Positions 1-11,904 of a DNA stretch of 64,000 nucleotides are shown here, in pieces. Where the stretch lies: NCBI GenBank assembly GCA_027924645.1, contig BSBN01000213.1:37884501-37948500 (forward strand). Direction: 5' to 3'. Under the pieces are notes generated by a model that was given only the letters and a program-made list of their open reading frames with translations, had not been told where the DNA came from and did no database searches. Source of the DNA: Cunninghamia lanceolata (Eukaryota > Streptophyta > Pinopsida > Cupressales > Cupressaceae). A program made the translations under genes and the position numbers. Every line of letters begins with the position of its first letter. Positions within the stretch are counted from its first letter, which is position 1.

Positions 1-599
1 ATTAGGAGTTGTCAAGAACCCAAAATAAACTTCAAGGAGTTGTCAACAAGTCTTCATGGACCCCACTCCAAAAGTGGATGCCTAAGTTTGACCCTACCAT
101 TTAGGAGTTAATTACAATAAGCCAAGTGTTATAATTAAATATTAATTTATCTCTCAAAATCCTTATGTGTTGGGGAACACATTCCAAGAACTTTGAAGAC
201 ACATGAATTGGTTAGGATTGCAAGTTAATGGCAACTTATCCCAACAAAGTATTATTTCTTTAATGTGTCATCCATGTCTCATGTCTTTGCCTACTAGTGA
301 TGTAACCTATACCTAAAATTATTCTTAACCCTACTTTTTTCTCTCCTTTGCATCCAATTTAAATCCTTATATTCCTAAACCCAATACAACCACTAATATT
401 GTTAACTAGGGCTTTCACATATGTTTTAAGCATGTTTCAAGTTTGGACCTAAAGTGCCTATTGGAATATAGTTAAGTGGAACTTCCATGTCTACCAAAAT
501 AAACTTGTCTTGGGCCCAAATTATTTATATTATCTACTTCACTCAGACTCTCATGTATAGAATTTAATCTTGTGTCATGTTCCTAGGCTTGAGAATGCA
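1..599. other. No recognisable gene; AT-rich flank
   Basis: I see no open reading frame or repeat boundary here that I can name. It lies on the 3' side of the minus-strand gag relic, so it is probably further decayed sequence of the same old gypsy element, but no protease or reverse transcriptase motif is visible. Confidence 0.4.
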
Positions 600-1144
600 A
601 ATGTCATCATTAATCTTAGAAAAAACTTGGAAAACACCTTTCCTTTGATGAGGGGAAGTAACTTGGCATCAATAAATTTACATGTTGAAGCACATCATCC
701 CATAATGTATATCTCATATTAGTAGTCAAAGCTTGAAATCTAAAAATATAATCCTTAATTTGATTTTGTACTTATTATTTTCATTATAGTGATAGATGTC
801 TTAAGCTGAATATTTCAATGAAAATGTTTGTTGAAAGCATTAACCAAATCCTTAAATGAAGTGATAAAAGTGTGAGCCAATGAATAGAACAATGTAAAAT
901 CATGGCCACTCAATCTTGATTGAAATAATTTGGCAAGTAATTGAACCTCATGAAAATAAGTAAAGCATATAGTAGTGAAAGTCCTAATATGAAGCAATGG
1001 ATCCCCTTTAGCATCATACTTTGTTAAACAACGTACCACCAATCCACTTGGTGATGGATAAGTCAAAATGTTATATGCCAAAGGATTGTTTAATATTTCT
1101 CTAGAATTATCTTGTGTTTTTAAATATTTGCATGTAAGTATCAA
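600..1144 (-). pseudogene. Decayed Ty3/gypsy gag (capsid region) relic
   Basis: The minus-strand reading frame 1144 to 815 encodes 109 residues that follow the layout of the plant retrotransposon gag domain: a GDPLLHIRTF box, then LAKLFQSRLSG, then a FYSLAHTFITSFKDLVNAF stretch corresponding to the usual W-Y-x-L...SW-x-DL...F pattern. After a stop the similarity continues in another frame down to about 600, with IKDYIFRFQALT and YTLWDDVLQHV, so at least one frameshift is present. Gag packages the element RNA. This copy cannot make a full protein. No LTR was found for it. The assignment rests on motif order recognised by eye. Confidence 0.65.
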
Positions 1145-1728
1145 TATTTTATTCTAGATGGTCAATACTAGTGATGAGGTAATTTGCATAAGGTGAAATA
1201 TCATGTGCACATTGACCCATATTCATATCTGTATGCACTATTCATTGTGTAGTAGTGGTAGAGGATGCAAAATATGTATCATAAACTAATGGAACATTAT
1301 CCTCACCTATACCAAGTAAAAATCATAAAAGATCCTCATGTTGTTCTTCATCCTTTGGTATGTCTAAATCATGTGTTTATTCAATAGAGGGTGTAGAAGA
1401 ATTTATTTACAATCACTCGAGGATGCACCATAAAAAAGTACAAAAGGATCCAAGTGAGGGTAACCATAGACATCAAAAGGTGGTATATCATTATGAGGCA
1501 TATAAATATTGATGGGATCCATTAAGGAAGGGCTGAGCTAGAAGGGGAAGAATGAGAATCATGAGTAAAACATGGTCTAAGGCCAATAGTGAGTTGATCT
1601 ATAAAAGAACATGACAAATCATGAAAAAATGCATAAGTATGCCATGAATAAAACCATTGTTTAGCTTTATCAACCAAAGTATCATCGAATGCATGCACTA
1701 AAGTATGATCATCATGTATAGAAGCACA
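1145..1728 (-). pseudogene. Degenerate linker between upstream ORF and gag
   Basis: On the minus strand this stretch reads as interrupted coding sequence joining the 257-codon ORF above it to the gag relic below it. Around 1,590-1,720 it contains a KAKQWFYSWHTYAFFHDL stretch that itself resembles part of a gag domain. Several stops break it. It is best read as the decayed middle of one long ancestral gag-side ORF. Confidence 0.35.
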
Positions 1729-2502
1729 TTAAAAAGATAAGAATGATCTAACATGTAACTTTACATCTTCAATTCTACTAAATGACTCTATCATTAGTGT
1801 TGAAGAGGGATGCACATCATAAACTAAATCACCATGAAATAGAGTCATCAACCTCATCATGGGAAGATAAATAAATATTGCTTTTCTCATCACTAAACAT
1901 ATCATCAATAGACCAAAAGCCACAAGAAGGGAAGGACTAGAAAGTGCATGTGAAGGTGAAATATGTGTATCAAAAACACTACTATCCTCAAGGAAAGATG
2001 AAGCGAGGGAGACATAGCTAGGAGAACCCATAAGTGAACAAGAAAAGATAACATGAGAGGTATAAAAGATATGCTCACTAAGTATACCATCATCACATGA
2101 AGGAAGGCTCCTAGATGTACTATGAGAAGTTAGGGATAAAGTATCACCAACATGAACCAAAGCATGAGAATGAAAGGTGTTCAAAGGTAACACATCATCA
2201 TGCTCATGCATATCACTAATCATAAGAAGAGTAGAAGCATCATGAAACTCATAGATAAGTGAAGTGAATATGTTTAAGAGAGGGAAAATCAATAAAAGAT
2301 CTGAGGAAAAATTACATACATGATGAAACAACACCTCCATAAAAGATATCTCCACATTTGTAGGATAAAAAGACATGAAAGAATCAAGTGTGAGGACATC
2401 TGATGAAACAAGGTTTAGAAACATATCAAAATTGGTAAGATAGGCATGAATAGATGCTAAAGGAAAATGCACTATGAGAATCCATGATAAAAGATAAATC
2501 AA
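1729..2502 (-). CDS. 257-codon ORF upstream of gag in gypsy relic, function unknown
   Basis: This open frame sits on the minus strand just upstream of the gag relic and has no internal stop. It is rich in Leu, Ser, Phe and His and I recognise no domain. Its start is roughly similar to the 185-codon ORF at 24,593-25,150 in element II: both have a short L-x-S-[IL]-HAY segment followed by [TK]-[ND]-F and hydrophobic stretches ending in [SF]-[LM]-I-Y. The latter ORF also precedes the gag/protease part of a gypsy element. That shared place suggests an accessory or N-terminal gag-side protein of one gypsy lineage. Alternatively it is chance openness in AT-rich sequence. Confidence 0.35.
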   Translation of the reverse strand: MIYLLSWILIVHFPLASIHAYLTNFDMFLNLVSSDVLTLDSFMSFYPTNVEISFMEVLFHHVCNFSSDLLLIFPLLNIFTSLIYEFHDASTLLMISDMHEHDDVLPLNTFHSHALVHVGDTLSLTSHSTSRSLPSCDDGILSEHIFYTSHVIFSCSLMGSPSYVSLASSFLEDSSVFDTHISPSHALSSPSLLVAFGLLMICLVMRKAIFIYLPMMRLMTLFHGDLVYDVHPSSTLMIESFSRIEDVKLHVRSFLSF

Positions 2503-5500
2503 TGAAGCACAAACAAGGGTTGGTGGGTATGGACCAAAGACATATCATGTAATAAAAGCCCAAAATTTAATACAAATAAATTAATGGTACACCAATGAAG
2601 GGTGGATCCAACCCCTAATCAAATTTAAGATGGATAATAAATAATAATAAAAAATAGATCTAAAGCCCTAACATAGAAGGAATAAACCCTAAGGCTAAAC
2701 CCTAGGGGATGTAAGAGAAGTTGAGTTCACAAAAAATGTAAGGGTTTTACTTACACCTCACATAAAATATCTAGGCTAATTAAACAAATTTAGTCAATTA
2801 GAAAATATTTAACCAAGATAGAAGATTTGGATAGATAATTATAATAAAGATACAAAAATTAAATGAACATATAGGTGTACTTAGCTCTAGGATTAATGAT
2901 GAGGATTTTGGTACTAATTGCTATTGGATTAATTCACCACTATAATAAAATCAATCATCTTTGTTTGATATGCTCCTCATAGTCTATATTGTCTTAGAAA
3001 CTCATGCAGATGATCCTACACCCTATGAGGTCAATCCCTACTACCATGAACTTGATCTGGCATGCAAAATTGATATGAGCTTCTTACAACTGACCTAAAA
3101 GAAAGTGCACTTGAGAATCCATTTGTCTTTGCCTTCTAGATATCTGAATATATCAAGGCAGTGTTTGAAAACCCCTTTTGAGGAGTTTGCCAACTCGATA
3201 GGTGAATGAGTTCTTCAAGGTCAAAACCCTTTGTAATTTGAATTAACAATGATGAGAAAGATCAAAGGAACATTCACAAACATGGATATGACCTATATGA
3301 TAATAATGCATATTCGATTCCTTTATTAATCTTTAGAGTCAAAGTGTGCTCTAATGACTCTCCTTATCAATTCCCTAGTGTATTCATGATGATTATTGCT
3401 TGTGTTTTAGTGCTTAACGATTTCCTTTAAATACCATGAAATAGCAACATGTATGGAACATGTGCTAGGTTGGCTCAAAATGGCTTGTAAAATGTGGGCA
3501 AGAAAGTTTGGAATCTAGTGAAAATGATTTGAAGGGATAAAGTGGTGATCTTGAGCTAGGGAACATATAAATTAGTGTAAATTAGAGTAAAATAGAAATA
3601 AATAAAGATTGGATCATAAGACAAATCTAACACAAATATATGCCACTTGTTAATAGATTACTACATTAGAACACATCAAAATAGACACAACCAAATAAGA
3701 AATACCATAAATATATTAATTTCACTATTACATGACTATATATTCTTAAAGTAATGGCTATATATTCTTAATAAGTTACCTTAGCAACCTATGATTGTGT
3801 GGGGGCAATTAAAGCCACTTACATTCCATGATGTAACTATCATGAAGATGCTTTGCTCCTAGCAACGACTCACCAAAGGAAGTATGCTTTGCTCCTAGCG
3901 ATGACTTTGTCAACACCAAAGGAAGTAGAGGTTGGAATTTGGTAGATTTTGATACTTTTTCCTCATTTCACATACATATGAGATCTACCTTGATATTGAT
4001 ATGTTAACTGTGGCTTTTGATTTATTATGGTTGGAATGTGGGCGCCTTTCTAATATGTTCTTACATGCTTCTTGAATAAATTGCCAACACCATTGTGATT
4101 GTAAATTTAGCTACATAAATATAATCTCTAAGTTGTTGCCTATTTTCTCAAATATTTATGGCTTTTAGAATTCAACTGCGAAGTTGTACAGAGGAATCCA
4201 CACGGGGACTTTAGTTAAGATTTTAGGTTTAAAATGAAAAAAGCTCCATCCCATATCCTCCTGTACATGCTTAGTCCACCCATACCATGGTATTACCATT
4301 AAAATATCTTCGTATGGGTATTAAATATAACTATAAAAATTCCTTTGGGAAAAAGTCTGACCTTACTTGTAGCTTTAATTCCACATTTTCTAAGGATTAG
4401 TTTATTCGATTCCTTCTTACCTCATCCACGAATTTCTCCTCCCATTTCCTTGCCATCCTTTTCTACTTGTGTTTTTTCTAATTCTGCTCACCTACTTTTC
4501 TCCTTCACTCAAGTAATGTCTGATTCGTGTCCAGCAACATACTTTAAATTTTTAAACAAGCAGATTATTTTATAAGTTTTAAATTTACTTAATTAATTTG
4601 GCATTATCTTAATAATGATAAATGATTAGTCTCTTTCACATTTGCTTTAAAGTACTATTATGCTAATTTTAAGGCAACAACAAGAAGGCAAAAATGAGCT
4701 GGACAGTGTAATTAAAAACTAAAATGTATATAATTATTATTTTTTAAATGTTATATGGTGCACCTATTCTCCTTTTTTATTGTTTAGATCATCCTATGAA
4801 AGTTGCAACTTGGGAAATAATTCAAATCATAATATATAGTTAAAAAATTGAAGTGTTGTTTTTAATGAAGATATTAACCCTAAAGAGTAGGGATAACAAT
4901 TTTCAATAGTCATTTAAAAAAAATCCACATGAAAACATTTTTATATTAAAATTATTTTAATATATGTTATTCCTAATTTTTCTTTGCAATAATTGTTTAT
5001 GAAAATTTGGAGCTTCTTCAATGTATGGATCATTAAGGCACAAACATAATAAATTATTTGGTTAATACTAATATCAAGAGAAGGTTCCTAAAACTTTGCT
5101 CCTCTTCGATAAAGACTTGAATGTGATAAGAAAATCAAAGGTAGTTAAAATCCTATACATATTCATGACTTAAAGAAAACTAAGGCATATACACATTAAA
5201 CCAAGCAGATGAGATGATAAATGAAAAACAACATAGGGATGAATGGCGAGTGATAGCAAGGGAGGAGGTTGAACAGACCATGATAGAATGGTGTCAATTC
5301 ATAGTTGTCAACCCCTCACAATTCTCTTGTTTCTATCAAAAGACAAGACTTTGATTAGAGGAATCATGGATGGGTTTTACCTAAGCGAAAATGGAGGCAT
5401 CAATGCCATTGGTTTGTTGACAATTTTTTTGCTTAAAGTTTTTACAAATTTATGGTCAAAAACTCTCAAAGGTAGTGTTCTTGGGAAGAATGTTGGAAGA

Positions 5501-7259
5501 TACTAGCTCTATCAGAAATAGCATTATACTACCTTATATGATATTATCCTATGTTGTAGAGATTTTTCTAGTACCACAGAAGAGAGTTTAACATCCAACA
5601 ATAACATATAAGAAGGTTGTGAGATACCACACACTACATTATTAGTCTTATGGTACCACACAAGAGCATTAGACACCTACTAGAGATATATAGGAGGTTG
5701 TGCAGTACCACACATGTCATTTGGATCATTTCTGGACCCATACAGATTATATACCACTTAAATAGCTTTAAATGCACCATAATATGCCTAAATAAGCTAT
5801 AAAAGGGATAAACATCATAAAGGAGAGGTAAAATCATGGGAAAAGCATTATTATGAGTGATTAGGAGTTATTATGAAAAAATAAGGATAAGGCATCATGA
5901 AAATGCATAAGAGGCTATATTTACGGAAGGGAAAAGTGGGAGATAAGAGCATGAATCATATGGATTATATGTATGCGTGAGTCAAAATATGAAGGATATA
6001 TGTGAGCATGAGAGGAGAAGATATATATGAGAGGCAACTAAGATATATAAGAGATGTAATAAATATGAAATAGATGTGAATAAGATATAAGAGAATATGT
6101 ACTAAAAATAAAGAGAAGGGATAAATGAATAAGTATGTACGATTGTATATCCATACTTGTATGAAGAGACAATGAATGCAATATCTATTTGGTGAATAAT
6201 ATATGAATGGTTCTATCTCACACTATGTTATGTGAATGTATGAAATATTTCTTTGTAATCTACTACACTTGTTCTATTTTCCCTTATAATTATATCACAT
6301 TGGAGTTAACAACAAGAACATATATAAATCTAGACCTTACAACCTATATTTTATGTCAACATTCGGTTATGTTGCTAGGACATTACTTGTTTATGCATAA
6401 GAAGGAATGACAAAATTAAGGAAAGAGATTTACAATATGGAATATATCAAGGACGTTGATTATAAATGGAAAAAATGACAAGGGTGGAAATGTGCAATAG
6501 CATACACTAAGTCCTAACCCTCATGGGGGTGGGGATAGGCACATATGGGTGACTATGGAATGGGGGGAGATCCCAAAGAGATGCAATTGTTGAGTCAAAT
6601 TTGGTCTAGCTTTTGGGGATGGATAAAAGGAGATTAAGGAGAAAAAAACTAAAGTATCAATGGATAAAGGTGATAACAAGAAAGAGAGAGATTTTTGTGG
6701 ACATTGAGATGACTATGAGAAGAGAAAGAAGATGATCCTTGCTAAGAAGAGAGATGAGGAGAGAAGAGAAAAACATACCCAAGAAAGGGAAGAAAGATAC
6801 CAAAAAAGAGTGGAGAAGATGCAAAAAGGCACCAAAAGAGCGTGCTAAGAGGGCTACTACCAGCAAAACCCCTATGAGAATTGAGTTAGAGGGATCTTCC
6901 AATGACATGGTGCTCACAAATATGAATGAAATAGAGATGTCTATAACAGGGAAAATTTTAGTGGCGATTTGTCACCAATTGGTGATTTTCTAACTTTCAA
7001 GGGTTTGAAAATGGCGAATATGATTGGTTTTGATAGTATATGCTTTCACCCAAATTTGATTGTATTTTTAGGCTTGTAGATTCACATCACCCATGAATTG
7101 ATATATTAATATCTTAGAATATCATTAGATCGCCATACTATTTATTATAGTTTGGTCCCAATCACTAAGATATTATAGAGGCAACTTTTAATTTAGGTCC
7201 AATCGCTTGTCATGTGATGAGGCAACTTCTAATTTAGGTTTCAAATGCTTGCCTTTTTA
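2503..7259. other. AT-rich intergenic sequence, no gene recognised
   Basis: No coding sequence with recognisable motifs was found on either strand. About 5,600-6,150 is strongly purine-biased on the plus strand. A short Lys/Arg-rich frame at 6,739-6,993 follows that purine bias and shows no domain. I found no LTR ends, primer binding site or RNA gene. Confidence 0.4.
3848..3928. repeat. Two-copy short direct repeat
   Basis: Two adjacent copies begin with ATGCTTTGCTCCTAGC at 3,848 and 3,884 and end in CACCAAAGGAAGT. The second copy has about 10 extra bases in the middle. This is a local tandem duplication with no sign of function. Confidence 0.6.
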
Positions 7260-7530
7260 CATTAATTATGGGAATATGGTGGTGCAATCACCAATGAAAT
7301 TATAGGAAATTAGGCACAAAGTAGTGGATTGCCAATAAAATTAAAGGGAATTAGGGAAAAAGGCGCATGATCGCTAGTGGAATTATAATCAATTAAGGGA
7401 AATGGTGGTGCAATCGCCAATGAAATTATAGTGAATTTAGGGAAACCGTGTAATATCACCATGCAATAATAGGTATATTTGGGAAAACATTTATTATAGC
7501 CATTTAATTATAGGCAATTCTGAGAAAGTG
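7260..7530. repeat. Degenerate 40-50 bp tandem repeat
   Basis: About six diverged units follow one another. Each has a variant of GGTGCAATCGCCAATGAAAT, then TATAGG and an AATTAGGGAAA tail (clear near 7,275, 7,325, 7,370, 7,405 and 7,450). The units have drifted too far for exact borders. It looks like an old minisatellite. Confidence 0.5.
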
Positions 7531-8144
7531 TGGCTCATCACCTCAAAATTATAGGTCTTTTAAGGTTAATGTGTTTAATTGTCCATGAAAAATGTAGTAT
7601 GACTATGCAGTATGGATTGGTATTTATGAAAACAATACTCCATTCATTCTTTAGGCATTCAATTTTGGATTCACTTATTTCCTACATTGCAATTTTACAA
7701 TTTCTAGTCCTCTAGAGTGGCATTTGATGAATCCACCATGAGCTACGAATTGTGAGATGGGAAGGTACATTCTCAAAAGTTGGGGAATGGACATATGTGC
7801 ACTTCAGTCTTCCATTCCTAGTGATAAATAGAGACATAATTTTCAATTTGCAACACATTTTGTATTATATATAGTATGATTAATCTCTATAACGATAGTT
7901 CTCATATGCACTTGTGGTCCTGCATATTTGTCATGTGTCAATATTGATTTAAATATATTTTTTTTTATAGTAGTTCTATATTGTTTATTGTATGATTAAT
8001 ATCTATAACAATAGTTGCATATTTGGCTTTTACTTAGACTATATTAATAATCCCTGATGTATTTCCTTCCAAATAAATTTATGTTGATGGTTTTGCCTCA
8101 ATGTCCCCTGCCTCCTTTTTGTAGACAAGTGAAAGGCAAGTATT

Positions 8145-8710
8145 TTAGTTAAACCACAATATTAGATCAAACCAAATCAACAACTTACAGGGCTCAAAGG
8201 AGAAAATGAAGATGCAAAGATAAGGAGACAACACCATTGGTCAGAAAAGCTTACATGCCAGTTAGGAGGTGCACAACCATTTTATTTTAATATGTCCATG
8301 GTATAGGTTTGCAGACTTAATTGCACTACTAGGCTCCACTTGGATACATTTATTGAGAGCCTGTAATACTAAACACATGTTTTATTTATCTTGGGTCATC
8401 GAGTCAAACTGCATCAATGCTTGGTAGGGCTCAATGATAGAAATGCAGATTATCCAAGTGGGGGAGACAACACCATTGGCTAGAAAAGATGAGGTGTTAG
8501 TTGTCAGACCCCACAATATTAGGTGTATAGGTCACAACTACATGTGTATAGGTCTTAGCCATTGGGGTCCACTTGTATAAATTTATTAATAGCTTGTAGT
8601 ACTAAATGCACATGTTTTTTTTTATCCTAGGCCATCAAATCAAACTACATCAATGCTTGGCAGGGCTCAAATGTGGAAATGAAGATTATCCAAGTGAGAG
8701 ACAATGCCAT
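8145..8710. repeat. ~235-bp tandem repeat array, left part
   Basis: At least two full units and one partial unit are present. Landmarks repeat in order: CACTTGTATAAATTTATTAA or variants, then TTTATCCTAGG, CATCAATGCTTGG, GGGCTCAA, ATGAAGATTATCC and GACAACACCATTGGCTAG. The landmark TTTATC occurs at 8,384 and 8,621, giving a period near 235 bp. The last unit is cut after GACAATGCCAT by the solo LTR and resumes at 10,103. Confidence 0.8.
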
Positions 8711-10102
8711 TGTTGAATGGCAGAAGACAACTGAGAGGGGGGGGTGAATCAGTTGTATCAAAACTTTAACTTCTTTAAACCATAATCAATTTCACAACCA
8801 CTCAACTTATTTCCTTATTCTGTTATGAACATTAAACATGAATAGTAGAATCAAAACATGAACACATGAACACCACATACACATGAACACCAGATTTTTA
8901 CATGGAAAACCCTAAACAGGGAAAAACAACAATGAGTGTTAACTCACAATATAAATGTAGTAACAATACCAAATATCAAATGGTGGCTCACTGCCCAAAA
9001 GGATGGCTCACTACTGAGGGTGGCTCACTACCAGGGGTGGCTCACTGCCAAGGGTTGAACTGATTAAGTAACATCTACACCATGCCTGAGTTTAGTTCCA
9101 TTGAAGTGCAATAAAACTCCTCCGCCCTGCTTTGCTTTTACACTTCATACTTACCTTCGCATCTTCACACAATCACACTCCTTTCACGAATTCATTAAAT
9201 ATATTTATACAATTCATTAACCTTGGAATGGACATCAAGGTCGGCATTACAATTATCAACCATTGGAACAATCTCCAAGGTTGGCATACATACATATATC
9301 AAATTAGGACTAGACCTAAACAAAATTGCGGACTAAATGAATAAAGGAGGAACACTTCACACCTTAGCACAGACTCAATTACATCTTCACACGCTACCAC
9401 ACACTTCTACAATTCAAGAAATTCATTCGCAAAGAGTGTTAATCATCTAGGTCGGCCAGACAGGTGAAATCATCAAGAACACTTGAACACATGCTTCCAA
9501 GATCTTCATTACATCTTGCGGATCAAGCACACACCTTTAATGCATTTAGGGGACAACCAGGAATATCATAGAATCATTTGGAAACTAGAAAAATCAACCG
9601 TAATAGATCTCAACCTATTTCACTTGAAGATGGATCACAAACTGTTCTCAATCAGACACTGTCAAACTCTGCTAATTAGAAACTTGTTTTCTAGAGCTTC
9701 AAATCACATATCCTTTGGAATGAAGATGACTAAGGACCTTATAAGCTTAAGTCCAGAACCACAAAGCCAAAATCTAATCTGCAGAGAAATGCGGAGCAAA
9801 ACACTTTCTTCCTGTCACTCTACAAACCTTGCCAGGCACAATCTTCATACTGGTGAATAGAACTTTTTTTGCACAATAATCCGGACCACCAAATTCTGGA
9901 TTTAGAATCTTCAAACACTTCTCTAAATCATATCCAAAGCTCATACTCTGGTCTTCAACATAGGAAATATGCAGAGCAAGATACTCAGACAATGTTCTTC
10001 AATCAATCAACAAACAATAATGCCAGAAGATATAGTTGACACAAATGACAACACAAACATGTTGACATCAATGACAACACCAATTAGCACATACTTGCAA
10101 TA
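8711..10102 (-). mobile_element. Solo LTR, copia-like, inserted in tandem repeat
   Basis: This single LTR of 1,392 bp lies in minus orientation. Read on the minus strand it begins TATTGCAAG (a decayed TGTT start) and reaches GTTGTCATTGATGTCAAC within about 50 bases, just like the LTR of element V. It ends ...CATTCAACA at 8,711. The target duplication is GCCAT (8,706-8,710) and ACCAT (10,103-10,107), one mismatch. Removing the LTR restores a continuous tandem repeat unit, which fixes both borders. It carries the GGCAGTGAGCC-type short repeats near 8,980-9,056. No internal region is present, so it most likely arose by LTR-LTR recombination. Short ORFs inside are chance. Confidence 0.8.
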
Positions 10103-10640
10103 ACCATTAGCTAGAAAATATGATGTGTTAGTTGTTGGGCCCTATAGTATTAGGTGTATAAGTCGTAGCTATAGGTGTATAGGTCTTAGCTTTTGGGGCC
10201 CACTTGTATAAATTTATCAAGAGCCCATAGTACTAAACAAACATTTTTTATTTATCCTAGGTTGTTGGATCAAATCGCATCAATGCTTGACAAGGCTCTA
10301 TTGTGGAAATGAAGATTATGCAAGTAGTAGACAACACCATTAGCTAGAAAAAAGGTGATGTGTCAGTTGTCAAGCTCTGTAGTATTAGGTGTATAGGTCA
10401 TAGCTATTGTGGACTACTTCAAATGATTTACTTATCCCAGCCATTCTTAATCTTATTACGAGCACACAATATTAAAATAAAGCCACATGTTTTATTTATT
10501 TTGCACTATGCAATAAAACTACATTAATGGATCATGGGGCTTCAAGCATAAAATGAAGATAGTTAGACTAGGAGGCTACACCATTAGCTAGGAATGGTGA
10601 TGTGGCAATTGGCTATACCTACAATAGTTTTAATTTAATC
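10103..10640. repeat. ~235-bp tandem repeat array, right part
   Basis: This continues the left array. The unit interrupted by the solo LTR resumes with ACCATTAGCTAG, and TTTATCCTAGG recurs at 10,251 and a diverged form at 10,495. The last unit is the most diverged. Total array is about five units once the LTR is removed. Confidence 0.75.
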
Positions 10641-11024
10641 TAAATGATTAAATTTATTATTCGATTCCCCATAGTGATTAAATATTAAAATATCATTCAT
10701 ATTTTATGACCTCCTTGATTTTCTATATTATCTCATACATGTGTCATCTTCTTCTCTTTCACTATAATTAGTTCAATTTTCTTCATTTCATTGAGTAGTG
10801 ATTTGCATATGTATAACATAAATATTTTGAATTTGCAACTTCGAGAACACTACTTTAACACCTTTTTAACAATGTTAGAGGAAGATGTCATCCTCAAATC
10901 TAGAAAATTGAAGACTGAAAGGAGACCCATCAAAAACAAAGAAGGCCTCGAGTAATCCCACAATACTTAGTCCCAAACTTGGGACATTAGCTTTTTGATG
11001 GCGGATGGGCAAAAAAATTCCAAA

Positions 11025-11180
11025 CTACCTTCATTCGAAGATTTCATCAAAATTACCTTCAAACAAAGGAGCATCTTCGTTCAAAGATGCTTTTCAAATG
11101 AAGATAATATTTTAATGATTGGGAAACAATAAAAAACTATCTTTGTTTGAAGAAAATCTTCGAACGAAGATGTTATTTTA
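11025..11180. repeat. Short inverted CTTCGTTCGAAG-type repeats
   Basis: Several direct and inverted copies of a CATCTTCGTTCGAAGAT-like motif lie within 150 bp (near 11,029, 11,073, 11,118, 11,143 and 11,160). The piece could fold into hairpins and may be a fragment of a MITE, but I found no terminal inverted repeats with a target duplication. Confidence 0.4.
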
Positions 11181-11426
11181 TTGTTTTTTTAAAGGTAATA
11201 TAATGTGAAATGTCTTATTTTGCAACCATTTTTAGCAGACACGATACTCCCGAATGGCACCAACGAATAGGGAAACAGACTACCTTTGTCCTTTGGTGAT
11301 AGTGACCCATGGCATGAACCCAGTTCACTACCTTTGCACATGCCACAACCCTAGCTCACCACTTGTCAATAAATTAGACTGTCCACGCCAGCATTACCAA
11401 GTATGTCAAGAATTTAACCTGCATAT

Positions 11427-11575
11427 TTTTATTTTTTTGCGAAATTGCAATATGAAAATTCATGGTTTTTTTTGCAAAATTGTATGTAGAAATTTAGTGT
11501 TTTTTGCAATTATATGAAATCCAGTGTTTTTTGCAAAATTGTAATGGAAAAATTTAGAGTTTTTTTGCAAAATTT
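11427..11575. repeat. T-rich minisatellite, ~35-50 bp unit
   Basis: About four diverged units share a run of T followed by GCAAAATTG, ATG and AAATTTAG. It directly precedes the CCCTAAA-type array. Confidence 0.6.
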
Positions 11576-11904
11576 TGAAACCCTTGTACATGTATGTGAA
11601 TTTAAAACCCTGAAATATCATTTTGAAAGCAAAACACTTGATTGCGAAACCCTAATATGAGAATTTGAAACCCTATGTTTTGATTTTTCAAACCCTAACT
11701 TGCATTATTTTAAAACTCTAAAATGTGAAAACTAAAACCCTAAATATATAATTTGGAACCCTAAAACATGAAAACGAAAATCCTAAATGTTTATTTTAGA
11801 ACCCTAAAATGAACTTATTTGAAACCCTAAATTGGAGTTCCCTAAACATTTATTTGGAACCCTAAACATTTATTTTGAACCCTAAACATTTATTTGGAAC
11901 CCTA
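11576..11904. repeat. Interstitial array of telomere-like AACCCTAAA units, left part
   Basis: The motif AACCCTAAA or close variants recurs every 20-30 bases, separated by AT-rich spacers such as CATTTATTTGG. The last three units before 11,904 are nearly identical and about 20-22 bp long. The motif equals the plant telomere repeat on the C-rich strand, but the spacers show this is a minisatellite and not a telomere end. The array is interrupted by the solo LTR and continues at 13,741. Confidence 0.7.

Noticed and set aside
6739..6993. 84-codon Lys/Arg-rich protein
   Set aside because: It lies at the end of a purine-rich region that biases codons to Lys, Arg and Glu, and has no homologous motif that I know.
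11576..11904. True telomere end
   Set aside because: Units have AT-rich spacers and the array continues into other repeats on both sides.
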